The notes under the pieces were generated by a model. It saw only the letters and a program-made list of their open reading frames with translations, had not been told where the DNA came from and searched no databases. From Amphiduros pacificus (lineage: Eukaryota; Annelida; Polychaeta; Phyllodocida; Hesionidae): a stretch of DNA of 64,000 nucleotides. The DNA is taken from assembly GCA_949316495.1 (NCBI GenBank), contig OX439005.1, forward strand, positions 10,036,001 through 10,100,000, in the 5' to 3' direction. Positions 10,985 through 23,535 of the stretch are shown here, piece by piece (position 1 is the first letter of the stretch; the number at the start of each line of letters is the position of its first letter). The position numbers and the translations under genes were made by a program.

Positions 10985-11600
10985 CAATTCTGATTGAAAT
11001 AGCTATAGCCTGTTATATTATTAAAATTAGCAAAGAAAAATTGGAAAGTGTCTAGGATAAATACAATTGATGGCATAATCTAAATATAATGGTTGATTAA
11101 TTGATTGCAGATACCACAGAAATAAGCAATACAATAGTTCAAATAATTTCCAAGAATTCTTCCAAAATTCCAACAAATAAAAATGAAAACAAAGAAACCA
11201 ACTGAATTTTATTTCTAATAATTTTGAAAAATTAATAAATCAATAACACTACCATATTTAAAACTTGCTTTAAGTAAATTCATGATACTTCTCCTGGACC
11301 TGATCAATTTCACTATCAAAGCCTTAAACACCTTCCCTTCACTTGGGCATCTTTTGGATATTTATAATAAAATGTGGGAAAGTGGAATTAAACCTTTCAT
11401 AAAACCTTTGTGGAATGAAGCCACTATTATTCCCATTTCTTAAGCATGGCAGACTTGTGTCAGATTAAAATAATTATCGTCCCATCGCGTTAACCAGGTG
11501 TATGTGTTAAAACAAATGATTTACTTCTGAAGCAGTGTTTAGTTAACTTCTGTGATAGTATCATTCTAAAACCAAGTAGGAATTAATAACTTTATAATTT
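10985..11600 (+). pseudogene. Jockey-like LINE linker and reverse transcriptase start, decayed
   Basis: Resumes ORF2 after the insertion. A worn linker (LAKKNWK near 11026, then ISNTIVQIISKNSSK near 11120) leads to YLKLALSKFHDTSPGPDQFHYQSLKHLP near 11255-11330, typical of the start of the Jockey-clade reverse transcriptase. Next are WNEATIIPIS near 11410 and NNYRPIALTRC near 11473. The catalytic box with two aspartates is not present: sequence after about 11600 is no longer recognisable, so the element is truncated at its 3' end as well as frame-broken. Confidence 0.8.
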
Positions 11601-14380
11601 TACATCAGTAGAAATGACATACACAGGCAAATAACGTTCTTACTGTGTGAGGTATATCTACAACTGATACATGGCTGAAATTGGACATTTGAAGGCTATT
11701 TTTATCAAATGTTGCCAGTGACATTGAAGTGACCATTGAATGACTTTGAACATGAATATCCTATTTCCGTTCATTTTACAATAAATTTCAATATTCAATC
11801 AAATGCACCTTTCCAACACGAGCACATAGAATCTTTATTCCTCCAATTCCGTTTAAAATCAACATTATTAGAGCATTTTTATTCTGGAACAATCTACAAA
11901 GGAAATTAGATGAAAATTTTGGTATGCTGAACTATTTTGAAACATTTTCTATAATAACTTATTGGTGGTTAATTTATGAAGGTACATATTATACTGAATA
12001 AAAATAAATATTGCTGCAAACAAAATGAAAATAAAGTCTGTCAATTTTGAGATTTATTAACAAGCTAAATTTGGTAAGAAAGAGCTTTCATGTGGTAGGT
12101 ATTACAAAAGATGAAAATTGACAGACTTCAAATTGATCCGATGCAGTGTAATCCGATGCAGTGTAATTTTAGAAAGTCACCCAAATAAGTTGTTATAATC
12201 ATAATGGTACATAAAAAATGATAATAAATTCTCAAAGTATGTGAAAATGTACAAAATTTACAATACAAAACAAATCAGATGACAAGAAATATGTTAAATG
12301 TAGACACAAATGAATTACCTCATTGAATAGCTGATAACTCTCTACAAATCTTTATGTTTTTGTTATTTTTTTTCTATAGAGGAAGGTGCTAAAATTATTT
12401 CTTGAATATGTATATAAATGGAGAATGTGTTCTATTTTGGTGTCATTCATGCTAGTGCCCACTGCAATAGGAAGTTTTGTACTACCCATTTCATGTCTCC
12501 CATTTCTAGTGATGAAGGGTGGTGGTCTTGTTTACTAGGTCATTGACCTATTAATCCCGAACCCCGAAACATCAAATGGTAGTGAAATTTTTAAAATTAC
12601 ATTTCTTTATTTGTACATACATTTTTTAGAGGACAACAGTTCTGGTTTATAATTGAGATTGAAATATTTGTAATGTGAGATAATAAATGGATCCAATTTA
12701 ACTAGCGATAAATGATATAAATATGTTCTTTAAATATAAACTTAAAATAGTGAACAAACTTTATCATAGGATTAAGAAGTTTAAATTGCAACATTATTGG
12801 AGTTGCACAAATATATTAGCTTGTAGTTGAATATTACTTCTTTTCTTTTCTTAACTGCGTATGATATATTATATTCTCGGGTGCTTTTCTCTGCAGGTAC
12901 CCAGCTATCCAATGAGTACAAAACTACATGGCTTCATGTTTTCTGTTCCATTCCAATTCAAAGATATTCACATCAATATTTCATAAAAGGTTGAAGGAAA
13001 TGGCTACAAATAGTGACTGGAATTTGTATATAACAATATATTAATTTTCGACTTTGCTACCCAGGAAAACTTATTTAACATGCAGAATATTGAATTGACG
13101 CCACACATAACACAATTAAGTATGGAATTTTGCACCACCGCCTTTAAGTTATGTATATGCGAGTAATATAGGTACATAGGTACATGTGTGTGATTATCAA
13201 ACATTAAAGGTAATGCATACAACCATTAAACATTTAAGCACAGGTAAAACAATAAAGAACAATATTGTGTAGCACCCATTCGTTTTAGTCTCGTGTATTT
13301 TTACAGCAATGTCTACTGTACCAAAATAACAATATATTTTGCTGTCGTTAGAGAGCTCTTTGGACTGTAAAATCAATAGTTGCTGTTATAGTCATCTGTT
13401 GTTACATGTAACCCAATATTCAACTATAATTCGACCTCTCTGAACATGTTGTCCATTTATCTGCTTTAACGTCACATCATTTGTTAGGTGTTTAATGGCA
13501 AAGTCATTTTCGAAGTAGTTATACTTTAGATTTTAATACCACAAATGTTCAGTACTGAACTTCCATGTTTTGCAAAGGTCATGAAAGATATTTTGCAAGG
13601 ATACCTCATGATATTTCTGGAGAAATCTGAAGTGACAATGCCAAACACTTATCGCATTGGCAGCCCAATTATATTGTGAAACAATGCTAGTAATGCAAAT
13701 TAAGATCTGTTCGAATTTACATGCACCAAAAGTTACTGTTGACACAATATTTCACAGTAAAAGTTAACGTGGATTATAAAAAAGAAGTCGGTGTTAATAT
13801 AATTTATAATAAATGATGCTTGTAACTGTACTGCCAGCAACTGTTGCTGTAAATTAACAACAAATTTACTGTAACAAATATTACAGTGTACATATCACAA
13901 ACATCAATAGATCTAGATCGTGTTTTTACACAGTATTATTTCACATTAAGCATCTCAGTTAGGTGTTATATGATTGTTACACATTGCATATGACATGTAT
14001 TCTGTAGAAATTCTACTCCATGATTATTATACATCTAAAATACCATATATGTTTAGAACATACTACTTAACATGTTGAAATGACAATTAATTGTACTATA
14101 ATAAAAATAAAATGTTCTTTCATGGAAGTAAAATATCTGCAGATTGCCCCAATAGTTCGTATACATAGAAAAGTACAGCCGCCATGCATGTGTCATTGAT
14201 ATCAATGTTATCCTGGCTGGCTCTAACATCCTCCATTAGGCATATATCAACATTGTGACCACCATACATTATGATACATAAATCATGATCCAGTTAACAA
14301 AGGAAATAAAAAGTCTATATCTCAAAGTTTGGTTTCGCTGTGTTTTCTTATCGGAAGATAACAAATGAATTCAAATTTCA
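11601..14380. other. AT-rich intergenic DNA
   Basis: No tandem array beyond an 18-bp double (CCGATGCAGTGTAAT twice near 12137-12170). Short frames at 13004-13222 and 13533-13745 have no family features. Near 13735-13875 several ACTGTAA/TTACAGT words, some in inverted pairs, hint at a small inverted-repeat element, but boundaries could not be fixed. Confidence 0.4.
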
Positions 14381-15604
14381 TTGGTTTGCTTTGATGTTGG
14401 AAACCTACTTGTTACTTGTTTTATGTTGACTTTGCTTAGTGTTTTTGTAAGATTGGTGTTAAGAGGGAGAACGCATATTCCCTTGGGAACTCTAGAACAT
14501 CTTCTGAAGACATCAGTCCACTCTCATGTTGATGTCCACACCAGGCATGCCATCCACACGTGCATGCCGGTTTGGCTTCTTGTCCCTCAGGTGCCTTCCG
14601 GAGCGCCCAAAGGAATCGCCGGGAATAGTCTATGGTCCCCAAATAAACGGCTTTATGTCACAGATGTATAACACAGGTGCATCTGTTATTATTTCAAGGT
14701 GCAAATAAGGTGGCGAGCACTGGCCGCGCATGTGACGTGTGGGCCCATATTACAGTGTCTTATGCTAAGTAGAGGCAAGCCACAAACTCGCCCACTTCAG
14801 CCTACTATGTATAACGGAAAATGCATGTGTACGTAGACTGGTGTATTCCTTGCTGAGATGCACAATTGCCCGCCTCTGGACTGAAATATATATATATGCA
14901 GCAAACCCTGCCTGCAGACCGCCAAACCCAGCTTCCACCACACTGCTCTCATAAAATATTCATAGGTGGGAGATATTCAACTGATCTACTATAATGGTGA
15001 GCATGCAAGACTACCATTAACTGGCGTTGTTTTGTACAGGATCGTACGTTGTTAAGTCCCAGGCCAGTATTGCTACTTCATCAAGCTGAGTATGGCGTGG
15101 TCTATGGAGCGCGTCTATGGTGGGCACGGTGGTTCCATGCCGCTATGTGGCGCTGTCGCCTGGCATCAGCATGATCAGCAGCAGCAGACTCAGCACCCAT
15201 CCCAGCAGCACCCCTCTTTTCTTTCCCAAATTCTCAAAACATTTAACCTCAATTCCGTGTCTTTTAATATATATCAATGAGATGACATTGAAACCTATCT
15301 TTTCCATAACAATATTCAACCATAAGAGCAACGCTGTATATTCCATAAATTACAGTTTGAAAATCGATATTTAGCTCATTAGGTATGCTAGACAAGCTCC
15401 CATTGCACCTTGGGCGCGCGCATTATGCACGGGCATTCGGCGTACACCCAGTATGGCTGCTTTAGTCCAACCGCACATCTTTCCGGATATGCTACTATGT
15501 GAAAAATTCTAACCATCATTGCTATGGAATAATACAAGAAAATCGCCGGTGTTCGGATGTATTGAGTACGGTTCACGGAATGGGTGGCAGTCGGTCTGGC
15601 AAGG

Positions 15605-15748
15605 CTCATCTTATATCCACATGATAAGGCCTCATTCCAAGATGGCGGACCGACGGCATTACCTCTGTTAATTTTAACATCCAAATTTGGTTGTGATAGC
15701 CTACGGATATCTCTGATACCACATGAATGGCATTACAGGCCGGTAAGT
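15605..15748 (+). promoter_or_regulatory. candidate promoter and non-coding first exon
   Basis: A TATA-like CTTATATCC at about 15608 is followed 30 bp later by AAGATGGCGG, a close match to the YY1 site often found just downstream of transcription starts. The ATG within it is followed by only nine codons. A consensus splice donor (GTAAGT at 15743) lies 100 bp further on. Together these could be a promoter plus an untranslated first exon on the + strand. This is inference from motif spacing alone. Confidence 0.2.
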
Positions 15749-16811
15749 TCATTATTCTTATATGTCTGTGTTTTAAGTTAGCCATTTTTTTTTCAGAATT
15801 TGAATCTTTTAGTACGAACATTAATATGCAACTAGCATTGGCGTGAGCCTTCTACCTTCCGTGCTCCGTTCACTGTAACTTACATTCTCTCTTCATGGCT
15901 TCTGTCCCAGTCTTGCCGGTTCTATCACAACAATTCTCTTCAGTTTTGATGAATTTAATGCCTTAAAGCTATTTGTCGGGTTCTGTTGCGTTTCATATTA
16001 TTGTCAAAACCGAGTTGGTATTTTGAATATTTGGAAGTTTCCATATTATTGTATAGCTATTTGGAATTGTATAGGGCAACACTGAGATGACGGTGACTTA
16101 GATACGTAGGGGATTCGCTATACAACTACCAAGTAAGTTGTTTGTACATTTACATTTATTGATCACTTGCTGCTTGTCAGTTACTTGATGATTAGTGTTG
16201 ATGTTTGGTGTCTACTTATGGCATGGAAATAGTGTTAGGTCCCCTTTGATGTGCCTGACACAATACAAACTACAACCTCACGGGAGTTTCTTCACTTCCG
16301 TGCACCTATTAGATCAGGTATGGGATTTGACAAGACTCGAGGCTTCATATGGACACATGAGATATGCGTTTAAAATGCCATGGTCCAGGGCTCACCCGGC
16401 TTTGCGCTTTTATTCTGTCAAAAGACCTAGCCCATTGTACTCACCATTTATGTATAACCTTGCTCGCCCAATTTCATACTTTATTAGTGTACGCGATACA
16501 GACCAAATTAAACCAATTCAAAATTGCCTTTTACCCGCCTGATAGCAATAAGGACCTGGCTTAAATCGTAATGGCACGCCTTGAAGATTCACATGAAATA
16601 AAACATAATGAATAAAAAACGACAAATATACGCTGTGAATTCTTTGTGCCAGTACAGGTGGTAATGGTTGCCTGCCTGGAGTCGATCTCAGCAGCGACAG
16701 TTCGTCCTGCGCCAATGGACCACATTCCAGTACAATGGTAGACAAAAAGTGATATTCACTGAAGGAATGCGTTATTAGTAAGCCTGCGTGACCCCATGAC
16801 CCGGGTCTGCT

Positions 16812-16890
16812 GTTGCCCGCCCGCCTGCCCGCCTGCCTGCCTGCCTGCCTGCCCGCCTGCCTGCCTGCTTGCCTGCCTTCCTGCCTGTAT
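16812..16890 (+). repeat. (GCCT)n imperfect microsatellite
   Basis: About 20 units of GCCT with GCCC and GCTT variants. It gives spurious open frames in several phases on both strands (Cys/Pro/Ala-rich on the + strand, Gly/Arg/Gln-rich on the minus). Confidence 0.9.
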
Positions 16891-17370
16891 ATCCCCCATC
16901 GTCAGCCCCAATCTCCCAGTCTGCCCTCCAGCCTGCTGCGGGCTCTCTTCATGCATGATTGAGCTGCGTGAACGAGGCGAGACCTTTGGAGCAGACTCCA
17001 CCAGCTGCCCCAGTGCCACCCATCTTTGCAGTAGGAATTTGCGTGGCCCAGTTTAGCATAGGTTGAACATAATGGCAGGAAGCTTCCAGAGCAGGCGGGC
17101 AGGCTCACTCAGGGAGGGAAAGGTCTGAATCATCATGCCGTGCCATTGATTTTACCAGTCAAGTGTCCAAAGTGCCCTGGCAGTGGTATAGCAGCTGTAG
17201 CTTCTACCAGACCCCAGGCCCTAGAGGATACCACAGCACAGCTTACCACCCTCGGGCGTATCCTTTCTCCCTATTCAATCTTCCCTCGAGGCATCCACTT
17301 GACATAACACCACATAATTCAATAATAGATCCAACACACGCCTTTCACACACAATGCAAATAGAATCACT

Positions 17371-19151
17371 CCCTCTGAAAACATTATGCACAGACTCAAC
17401 TACACATGCCACTGTGTCCAAACAAATGATTGTCATATCAAATATATAACAAAAGCCTGGATGAACATCCTAAATGCCCCTATTATCGTACCTACAGGTA
17501 AAATACACAATTCTATACCTTGAGCTTTTATAAAGACATATAGATGATTGAGTTTATTTATGATAACGATATCATTGTGTCTATTTGGAGTATTAGGTAA
17601 TATATCATCATGTAAAATTATATAGAAACCCAAATTACTCCAATACCTGAATATTTATGTGTCACATTTAGAAATGACATCATTCGCATTATCAATAACT
17701 ATTTCGCTGCTCTTAAAATGCCATGTTTTCATCTTACTTAAATGACCAAAAAGGCTTTGCACACTTGTGAATCTACGAAAGCATTTAGTCTAAATTTCAA
17801 TGACATATGACTGGATGTTGAAAATATTTGAAAATTATCCATAAAAATGTACTCAATAAGACTGTTCTTGGCAAGCGGAAGAGTTTTAATTTGATCCCAT
17901 ACAATGGTCATCTTTGCAACAAATATCTGATATATAAATGAGAAACGAAGATGACAATCAACTTCAAAATGATATGGGCAGGAATATGATATGAAAACAC
18001 CACAAAATATACATAACTTTGTTTTGACAAATGCACGCCATGACAATCACGATTCACATATACATTCTTCATTGTCGTATTCAAATTAGATATACAATGA
18101 AAACTAAGGTTAAGGATATTTTTCAAACTCAGAACTTCAAAAATGTTTTCAATCTTGGGAAGACTGAGACAAAAAGTATATAAAAGCCATGTTTTATTCA
18201 GGATGGCTGAAAGTACTGAAATTCAGCTGAACCGAAACAAGAAACAAGAATTAAAAGGCACCCGTGGCTAATTAATCTTTAATAATCTAATATGTATTTG
18301 AACATTTGGGGGAAAAATACAAAAGGCGCCTTTCTTATTCGGACTTCTGTACCTTTGTGTGATACTTTTAAGTAATCTAATAGGTTTATTGACGATAAAG
18401 AACGAGTCTGAATTTCAATGGGTATAAAGCGTTTTTATATATGTCTTGAAAGAGGTTAGTTATACTGCGTTATTGATACATAACCAGATGATGTTCGCAG
18501 TGAAGACAAATGCGTTACTCTAGAATCCAACATGAAGTAAGAAAGAATTAAAACTGTATTTTTGCTCAAATCCACTGTACGACAGGTGAATATTTAGAAC
18601 AACACGTGTGACAATAAGTGGCTAATTATATAACAAAAGAAAAGGAACAGAAAGGATGTTGGATTTAGAAATGGTGAACATCAACATTCACTTCATAGCA
18701 AAATAGAAGTAAATACTAGTGTAGCAGGTCATCTATTATCTTGAAAGGATTGCAAATGTTTGTAGAATAAGTGGATAAATGAATATCCACTTCTGGTCAT
18801 TGTAAGTAGAAAATAGTTGGCTACACAGCATTGTGGCAACACATTTTGCCAAAACCTAAGCCCTAGTCTCTCATTTATATATTTCCACAGTAAGGGGTAA
18901 AGCGCAACATTTTGAATTTGAAAGTCACATAGCAGTGCATATTTATAGATGTTGTTTGTTTTACTTAACCAATACTGTGTATCAAACAGCAAGAAACGTA
19001 CCGTTATTTGACGCCCATCATCTTCACAGACAAAGGTTATCAAGGCTTTTAGTCTTGCTTAATGTATTTGTGCTATTCGAAGATGAAATGGATTCGAAGA
19101 TGAAATGGATGAAAGCATAGTACATAGATAGTTGGCATAAATGATGTGCCT
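17371..19151. other. AT-rich intergenic DNA
   Basis: No recognised element. A 17-bp double (GGATTCGAAGATGAAAT-type) occurs near 19078-19112, just upstream of the 88-bp array. Minus-strand frames at 17738-18046 and 18729-19043 look like chance. Confidence 0.45.
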
Positions 19152-20119
19152 CATGATGGACAATATGGCTTACGTTGCATCACCGCTTGGTATAATGTGG
19201 TGCAGCTCAATGATGCATTGTATTCTCAGTGACCTAACTCATGATGGACAATATGGCTTACGTTGCATCACCGCTTGGTATAATGTGGTGCAGCTCAATG
19301 ATGCATTGTATTCTCAGTGACCTAACTCATGATGGACAATATGGCTTACGTTGCATCACCGCTTGGTATAATGTGGTGCAGCTCAATGATGCATTGTATT
19401 CTCAGTGACCTAACTCATGATGGACAATATGGCTTACGTTGCATCACCGCTTGGTATAATGTGGTGCAGCTCAATGATGCATTGTATTCTCAGTGACCTA
19501 ACTCATGATGGACAATATGGCTTACGTTGCATCACCGCTTGGTATAATGTGGTGCAGCTCAATGATGCATTGTATTCTCAGTGACCTAACTCATGATGGA
19601 CAATATGGCTTACGTTGCATCACCGCTTGGTATAATGTGGTGCAGCTCAATGATGCATTGTATTCTCAGTGACCTAACTCATGATGGACAATATGGCTTA
19701 CGTTGCATCACCGCTTGGTATAATGTGGTGCAGCTCAATGATGCATTGTATTCTCAGTGACCTAACTCATGATGGACAATATTGCTTACGTTGCATCACC
19801 GCTTGGTATAATGTGGTGCAGCTCAATGATGCATTGTATTCTCAGTGACCTAACTCATGATGGACAATATGGCTTACGTTGCATCACCGCTTGGTATAAT
19901 GTGGTGCAGCTCAATGATGCATTGTATTCTCAGTGACCTAACTCATGATGGACAATATGGCTTACGTTGCATCACCGCTTGGTACAATGTGGTGCAGCTC
20001 AATGATGAATTGTATTCTCAGTGACCTAACTCATGATGGACAATATGGCTTACGTTGCATCACCGCTTGGTATAATGTGGCGCAGCTCAATGACACACAA
20101 TACTCCCTGTGACCTAACT
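19152..20119 (+). repeat. 88-bp satellite-like array, 11 copies
   Basis: Units start CATGATGGACAATATGG and end AGTGACCTAACT, at exact 88-bp spacing from 19152 to 20032. Copies are nearly identical, with isolated single-base variants (for example at about 19783, 19984 and 20008). Only the last copy (20032-20119) is clearly diverged over its second half. This is the usual picture of homogenisation by unequal exchange, with an unhomogenised edge. No coding or known motif is evident in the unit. Confidence 0.97.
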
Positions 20120-21699
20120 CCTTATCACGATAAATTTATCTTGATGTCATGTTTGCATCAGATCAGACGTTTTTATATTCCACTATATTCCACTATATTG
20201 TTAACCCCCATGATTCAGACCTTTCCCCTCTGCGAAATATTCCTTACCATTCTCTCATAATACTGCAATCTTAGCTTTTGCCACAGTCTACCTTGAGTAC
20301 AGTGTATGCACCATCAACCAATGTTGGTGTTGGACGCTTCCATAATGATTATAATGATTCATTCAAACACTCACACGCCGCTGTAAAATCCCAATGCCTC
20401 ACACCAATAATGTCCGGTGCTTCATTGTATTCAAACTATTAGTGGGTGGATAAAACTCGCAAAGGGCTTTTACTAAATATTCTACATTTATGCTGCATTG
20501 CTTTCTGCCATTTTTTGCATGATATACAATGTATACCGTTATACATAGCATGTAAATCTGACAGCACAGAACCACATTGTATAATATCCTAATAACATAC
20601 TTGTACTACGATTATATGTCATGTTGTGCTTGTTAGTCATTGTATAACTCGTACATGTTATAAACATTGTATTAAAACAATATAAATGTAAAAATGCAAT
20701 CAGATTGATCTTTATTGTAAGCCAATATTAGCTTTTTAGGTTTAATACCATTGAACAGAAATAGTTCTGTTGACTCTTTGAAACGTTCACACATCTGTGA
20801 CACGCCAACATTTGTTCGGATATTAAATCAAAAATAAAAATGTGTTAAATGGAACATCCACATTTTCTTTACTAATTTTACCAATTCAATAGTTATCCTG
20901 AATTGTTCATTTTAATCAAGTTGTTTTCATGCTCTACGATGCGCGCGACTAAATGCATGATATTAGCGTTTAAGTCTTATATTTTTGCCATTTACAATTC
21001 ATTGAATGAACATATGTTGAACAAGTAACATGCGGGACCTTAAAGAAGAAAGGTGTCTTCACAACATTGAAAAAAGGTCTAATTTTGAGTTATAAAGATG
21101 TACGAGAACACACGAAAGGTAGAATAGATGTGAAAATAATTTTATCCACACATGAATATGGATGTAATAAATTGTTTCGGTCTATAAACAAAAATCTGTG
21201 TATTTGTAATCTAACTTTTCAAATTAGATACAACCATTTCCACCAATTAAAGGGTGGTGATAATATTATGTGAACAAGGTTTGCAATGTTTTATTGAATT
21301 TTGACCAATATTTATCAAATAAAAAATGTCTTATTCTCTATTCCAAATATGTTCTGAAATTGTATTTAAGCATATGAACATTTTCGTGTTTGTGATTTAT
21401 TTTATTCCAATTTAAAACAAAACAGTATAATCAAATTACACACACATTTTACATCATTATGAAGCAAAGACAGAATTTTCTCGCAGCATACATACCATAG
21501 TAATGAGGCTGTAGAAGACTAGTATAACAGGTATGACACACACAAAACAGCCAATTATCCCCATTAATTATCAGAACTACATCAAGCAGGTTAAGATTAC
21601 AATGGGAGATTGGTAGAGGTGGTCGGCGGAGAGCTAGCATACACCTGCTAGTGCAGTTAATACTGTGGTCTTCATCTCATTCTGATGGTTTTACTTTTC
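20120..21699. other. AT-rich intergenic DNA
   Basis: No array or recognised mobile element. Frames at 21067-21273 and 21449-21640 have no family features. Confidence 0.45.
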
Positions 21700-21927
21700 T
21701 CAGAAGAACACGAACATTCCCCACTGCATTTGCGACAGGTCGGTATAAAGTTCTCTTTGCAGATTCATGAAATGCGTTGGTGACAGGAAAGACTTGTCCT
21801 TGTAGAATGGCTGGCATGGAGAATATCGGCGCCGCATCTTATGCAGCTTGTATATGATCGGGGTTATCTCCCGCGTGGGATCAAATGGACCATGTTCACG
21901 CAAATGTGTATGCTTACTATGGTACAT
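21700..21927 (-). CDS. candidate coding exon, unknown product
   Basis: A 75-codon minus-strand frame from the ATG at 21927 to TGA at 21700. It stands out because it is GC-richer than its surroundings and its translation is balanced and protein-like: basic and aromatic residues, FDPTREITPIIYKLHKMRRR near residues 15-34, YKDKSFLSPTHFMNLQRELY near 42-61, end QWGMFVFF. A possible splice acceptor (TTTTTTGATGATTCCAAG) lies about 6 bp upstream of the ATG on that strand, and an in-frame stop lies five codons upstream, so it could be a last exon or a single-exon small protein. I do not recognise the family. Confidence 0.25.
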   Translation of the reverse strand: MYHSKHTHLREHGPFDPTREITPIIYKLHKMRRRYSPCQPFYKDKSFLSPTHFMNLQRELYTDLSQMQWGMFVFF

Positions 21928-23080
21928 CCGGTCTTGGAATCATCAAAAAAGCTGTGTAACATGTTCTGCCTGAGTGCAATGTTTAACTAAAATATGATGG
22001 TAAATGAACGCTCCGGTAGATATCTTAGTAAAATAGTCAAAGCTTGTAACGCTTCAATGCAAAATGGCTTTGCTCAGGGTGACATTTTAGTCCCGCTAAC
22101 GTCCATTGTAATAGAGTACTTTAATTGATAATCTTTAATAATTGATGACTTTGACATGAGGAGGTTTACCGCTGAGAGTCAACCCAGGATTGGGCAATAG
22201 TTTTACATGAAGGTGCAGTGATAAAGACGATCTATTAATAGTGCATTTTGCCATGTAAATCTGGATGTATACTAAACAAATAACCTAACTGCAAATATGG
22301 GCAAATCAGAAATTAATGATTATGTCTGCTGCTCTAGGCAAGGATTGTTGTGCTGTAAATATTTATTTAGTCATCACTATGATTCAAGAGCGCTCTCTGC
22401 TTCAATATTGAATTGCCAGTGCTCAAATAATCTAATAACGATACCCGAGCAAATCACATATATTGGACCCGTCAGATTCAAGATATTAGATATTTCTTCT
22501 ATATCGATATCAAATTCATGTTTTAAGAATTGTTGGGAAATTAGAATATTCATCAGTGACGTGTTTGGCAGCTGTGCAGCTGCCTCTGATAGCTGTTTCA
22601 TCTGATTATTGCTTCTGCTTTACAAAATGGCGGCTGCTTGTAGGTCAGCGGAGTTCATCCGGGCATTTTACGATCATCTTCATGGCAATTGAAAATGACC
22701 TTGATAGACCCTGATCAAATTTGTTTCTCGTGTAAGCCACAGCTACCTTGAGGAAGGTGCACTGGGGACAGGTGGCATCCCTTGTTTTTGAAGCGAGCTC
22801 TACCTGGCCGGATAACAGGCTCTCACTGCAGCTTGGACTCCAGTGCATTCGAATAGCTGAATCCAACCACCAGCAGGCGACATGAACACTGAGTGCAACG
22901 TATACACCTCATTAATTATTGGTGTCCTCGTTCTGTTTACTTGCCAATCACAATGGTCGATAGTAGTTAATTTGAAGACAGTTGCCAGATATTTGTGCAT
23001 TTTACATTCATGAACTATTATATGCACATGCTCATCCTGTGTCATAAACATGAGCATTGTAACCTGGTAGGGTAACATTC
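21928..23080. other. unassigned intergenic DNA
   Basis: Contains a YY1-like AAAATGGCGGCTG at 22625-22637 whose ATG opens a 20-codon frame, and a minus-strand 74-codon frame at 22377-22601 without known features. No repeat array. Confidence 0.35.
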
Positions 23081-23535
23081 TTTTTTGTACCATATCATTG
23101 TCCACCTTGTCTTTTGTAAAATATAATCCACCACGCCTTTTGGTATCATGTCATAATCCACCTCGCATTTTGGTACCTTATCATGGTCCACCTCACATTT
23201 CGGTACAATGTCATTGTCTACCATGCCTTTCGGTACAATGTCATTGTCCACCTCGCCTTTTTGTACCATATCATAGTCCACCTTACCATTTGGTACCATA
23301 TCATGGTCCACCTCGCCTTTTGGTACAATGTCTGTCCACCTCACCATTCGGTACCATATCATGGTCCACCTCGCCTTTCGGTACAATGTCATTGTCCACC
23401 TCACCATTTGGTACCATATCATGGTCCACCTCGTCTTTTTGTACCATGTCATGGTCCACCTCGTCTTTTTGTACCATGTCATGGTCCACCTCACCTTTTG
23501 GTAAAATATGATGGCTCACCTTACCGCTTGGTTTA
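23081..23535 (+). repeat. 30-bp minisatellite, ~15 copies
   Basis: The unit contains TTTGGTACCATATCATGG followed by TCCACCTCGCC. The centre TGGTACCA is a palindrome in many copies. Sequence varies moderately between copies (CATATC, AATGTC, CATGTC versions), and one copy near 23330 is shortened. Unit length divisible by three gives frames of 117-150 codons on both strands; these are a by-product and not evidence of a protein. Confidence 0.95.

Larger units (their letters stand above)
14381..17370. other. GC-richer island, possible regulatory region, no firm gene
   Basis: This stretch is visibly richer in G and C than its surroundings. It holds a TATA-like AT run at 14886-14897, a frame at 15092-15280 beginning MAWSMERVYGGHGG and running into a Q/H-rich stretch, a YY1-like AAGATGGCGGAC at 15640-15651, a good splice donor (CCG|GTAAGT) at 15743, and a (GCCT)n microsatellite near 16815-16890. 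No exon chain could be built from these. The ORFs at 14436-14642, 15388-15684 and 16195-16542 show no recognisable domain. Confidence 0.35.

Noticed and set aside
15092-15280. Frame starting MAWSMERVYGGHGG with a Q/H-rich stretch
   Set aside because: Tempting as a first coding exon, but it decays into AT-rich sequence with no usable donor; kept only as a remark on the GC-richer island.
16195-16542. 115-codon frame
   Set aside because: Composition and lack of any motif fit a chance frame; no splice signals or homology recognised.
16796-17056. Cys/Pro-rich frame and its minus-strand Gly/Gln/Arg-rich partner
   Set aside because: Produced by the GCCT microsatellite.
22377-22601. Minus-strand 74-codon frame MKQLSEAAAQLPNTS...
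   Set aside because: Somewhat protein-like, but AT-rich, with no splice sites noticed and no family recognised; too weak to list as a gene.
23098-23511. 137-codon + frame and 150-codon minus frame in the 30-bp array
   Set aside because: Both strands and several frames are open because the unit is a multiple of three and lacks stops; no non-repeat protein-like flank.
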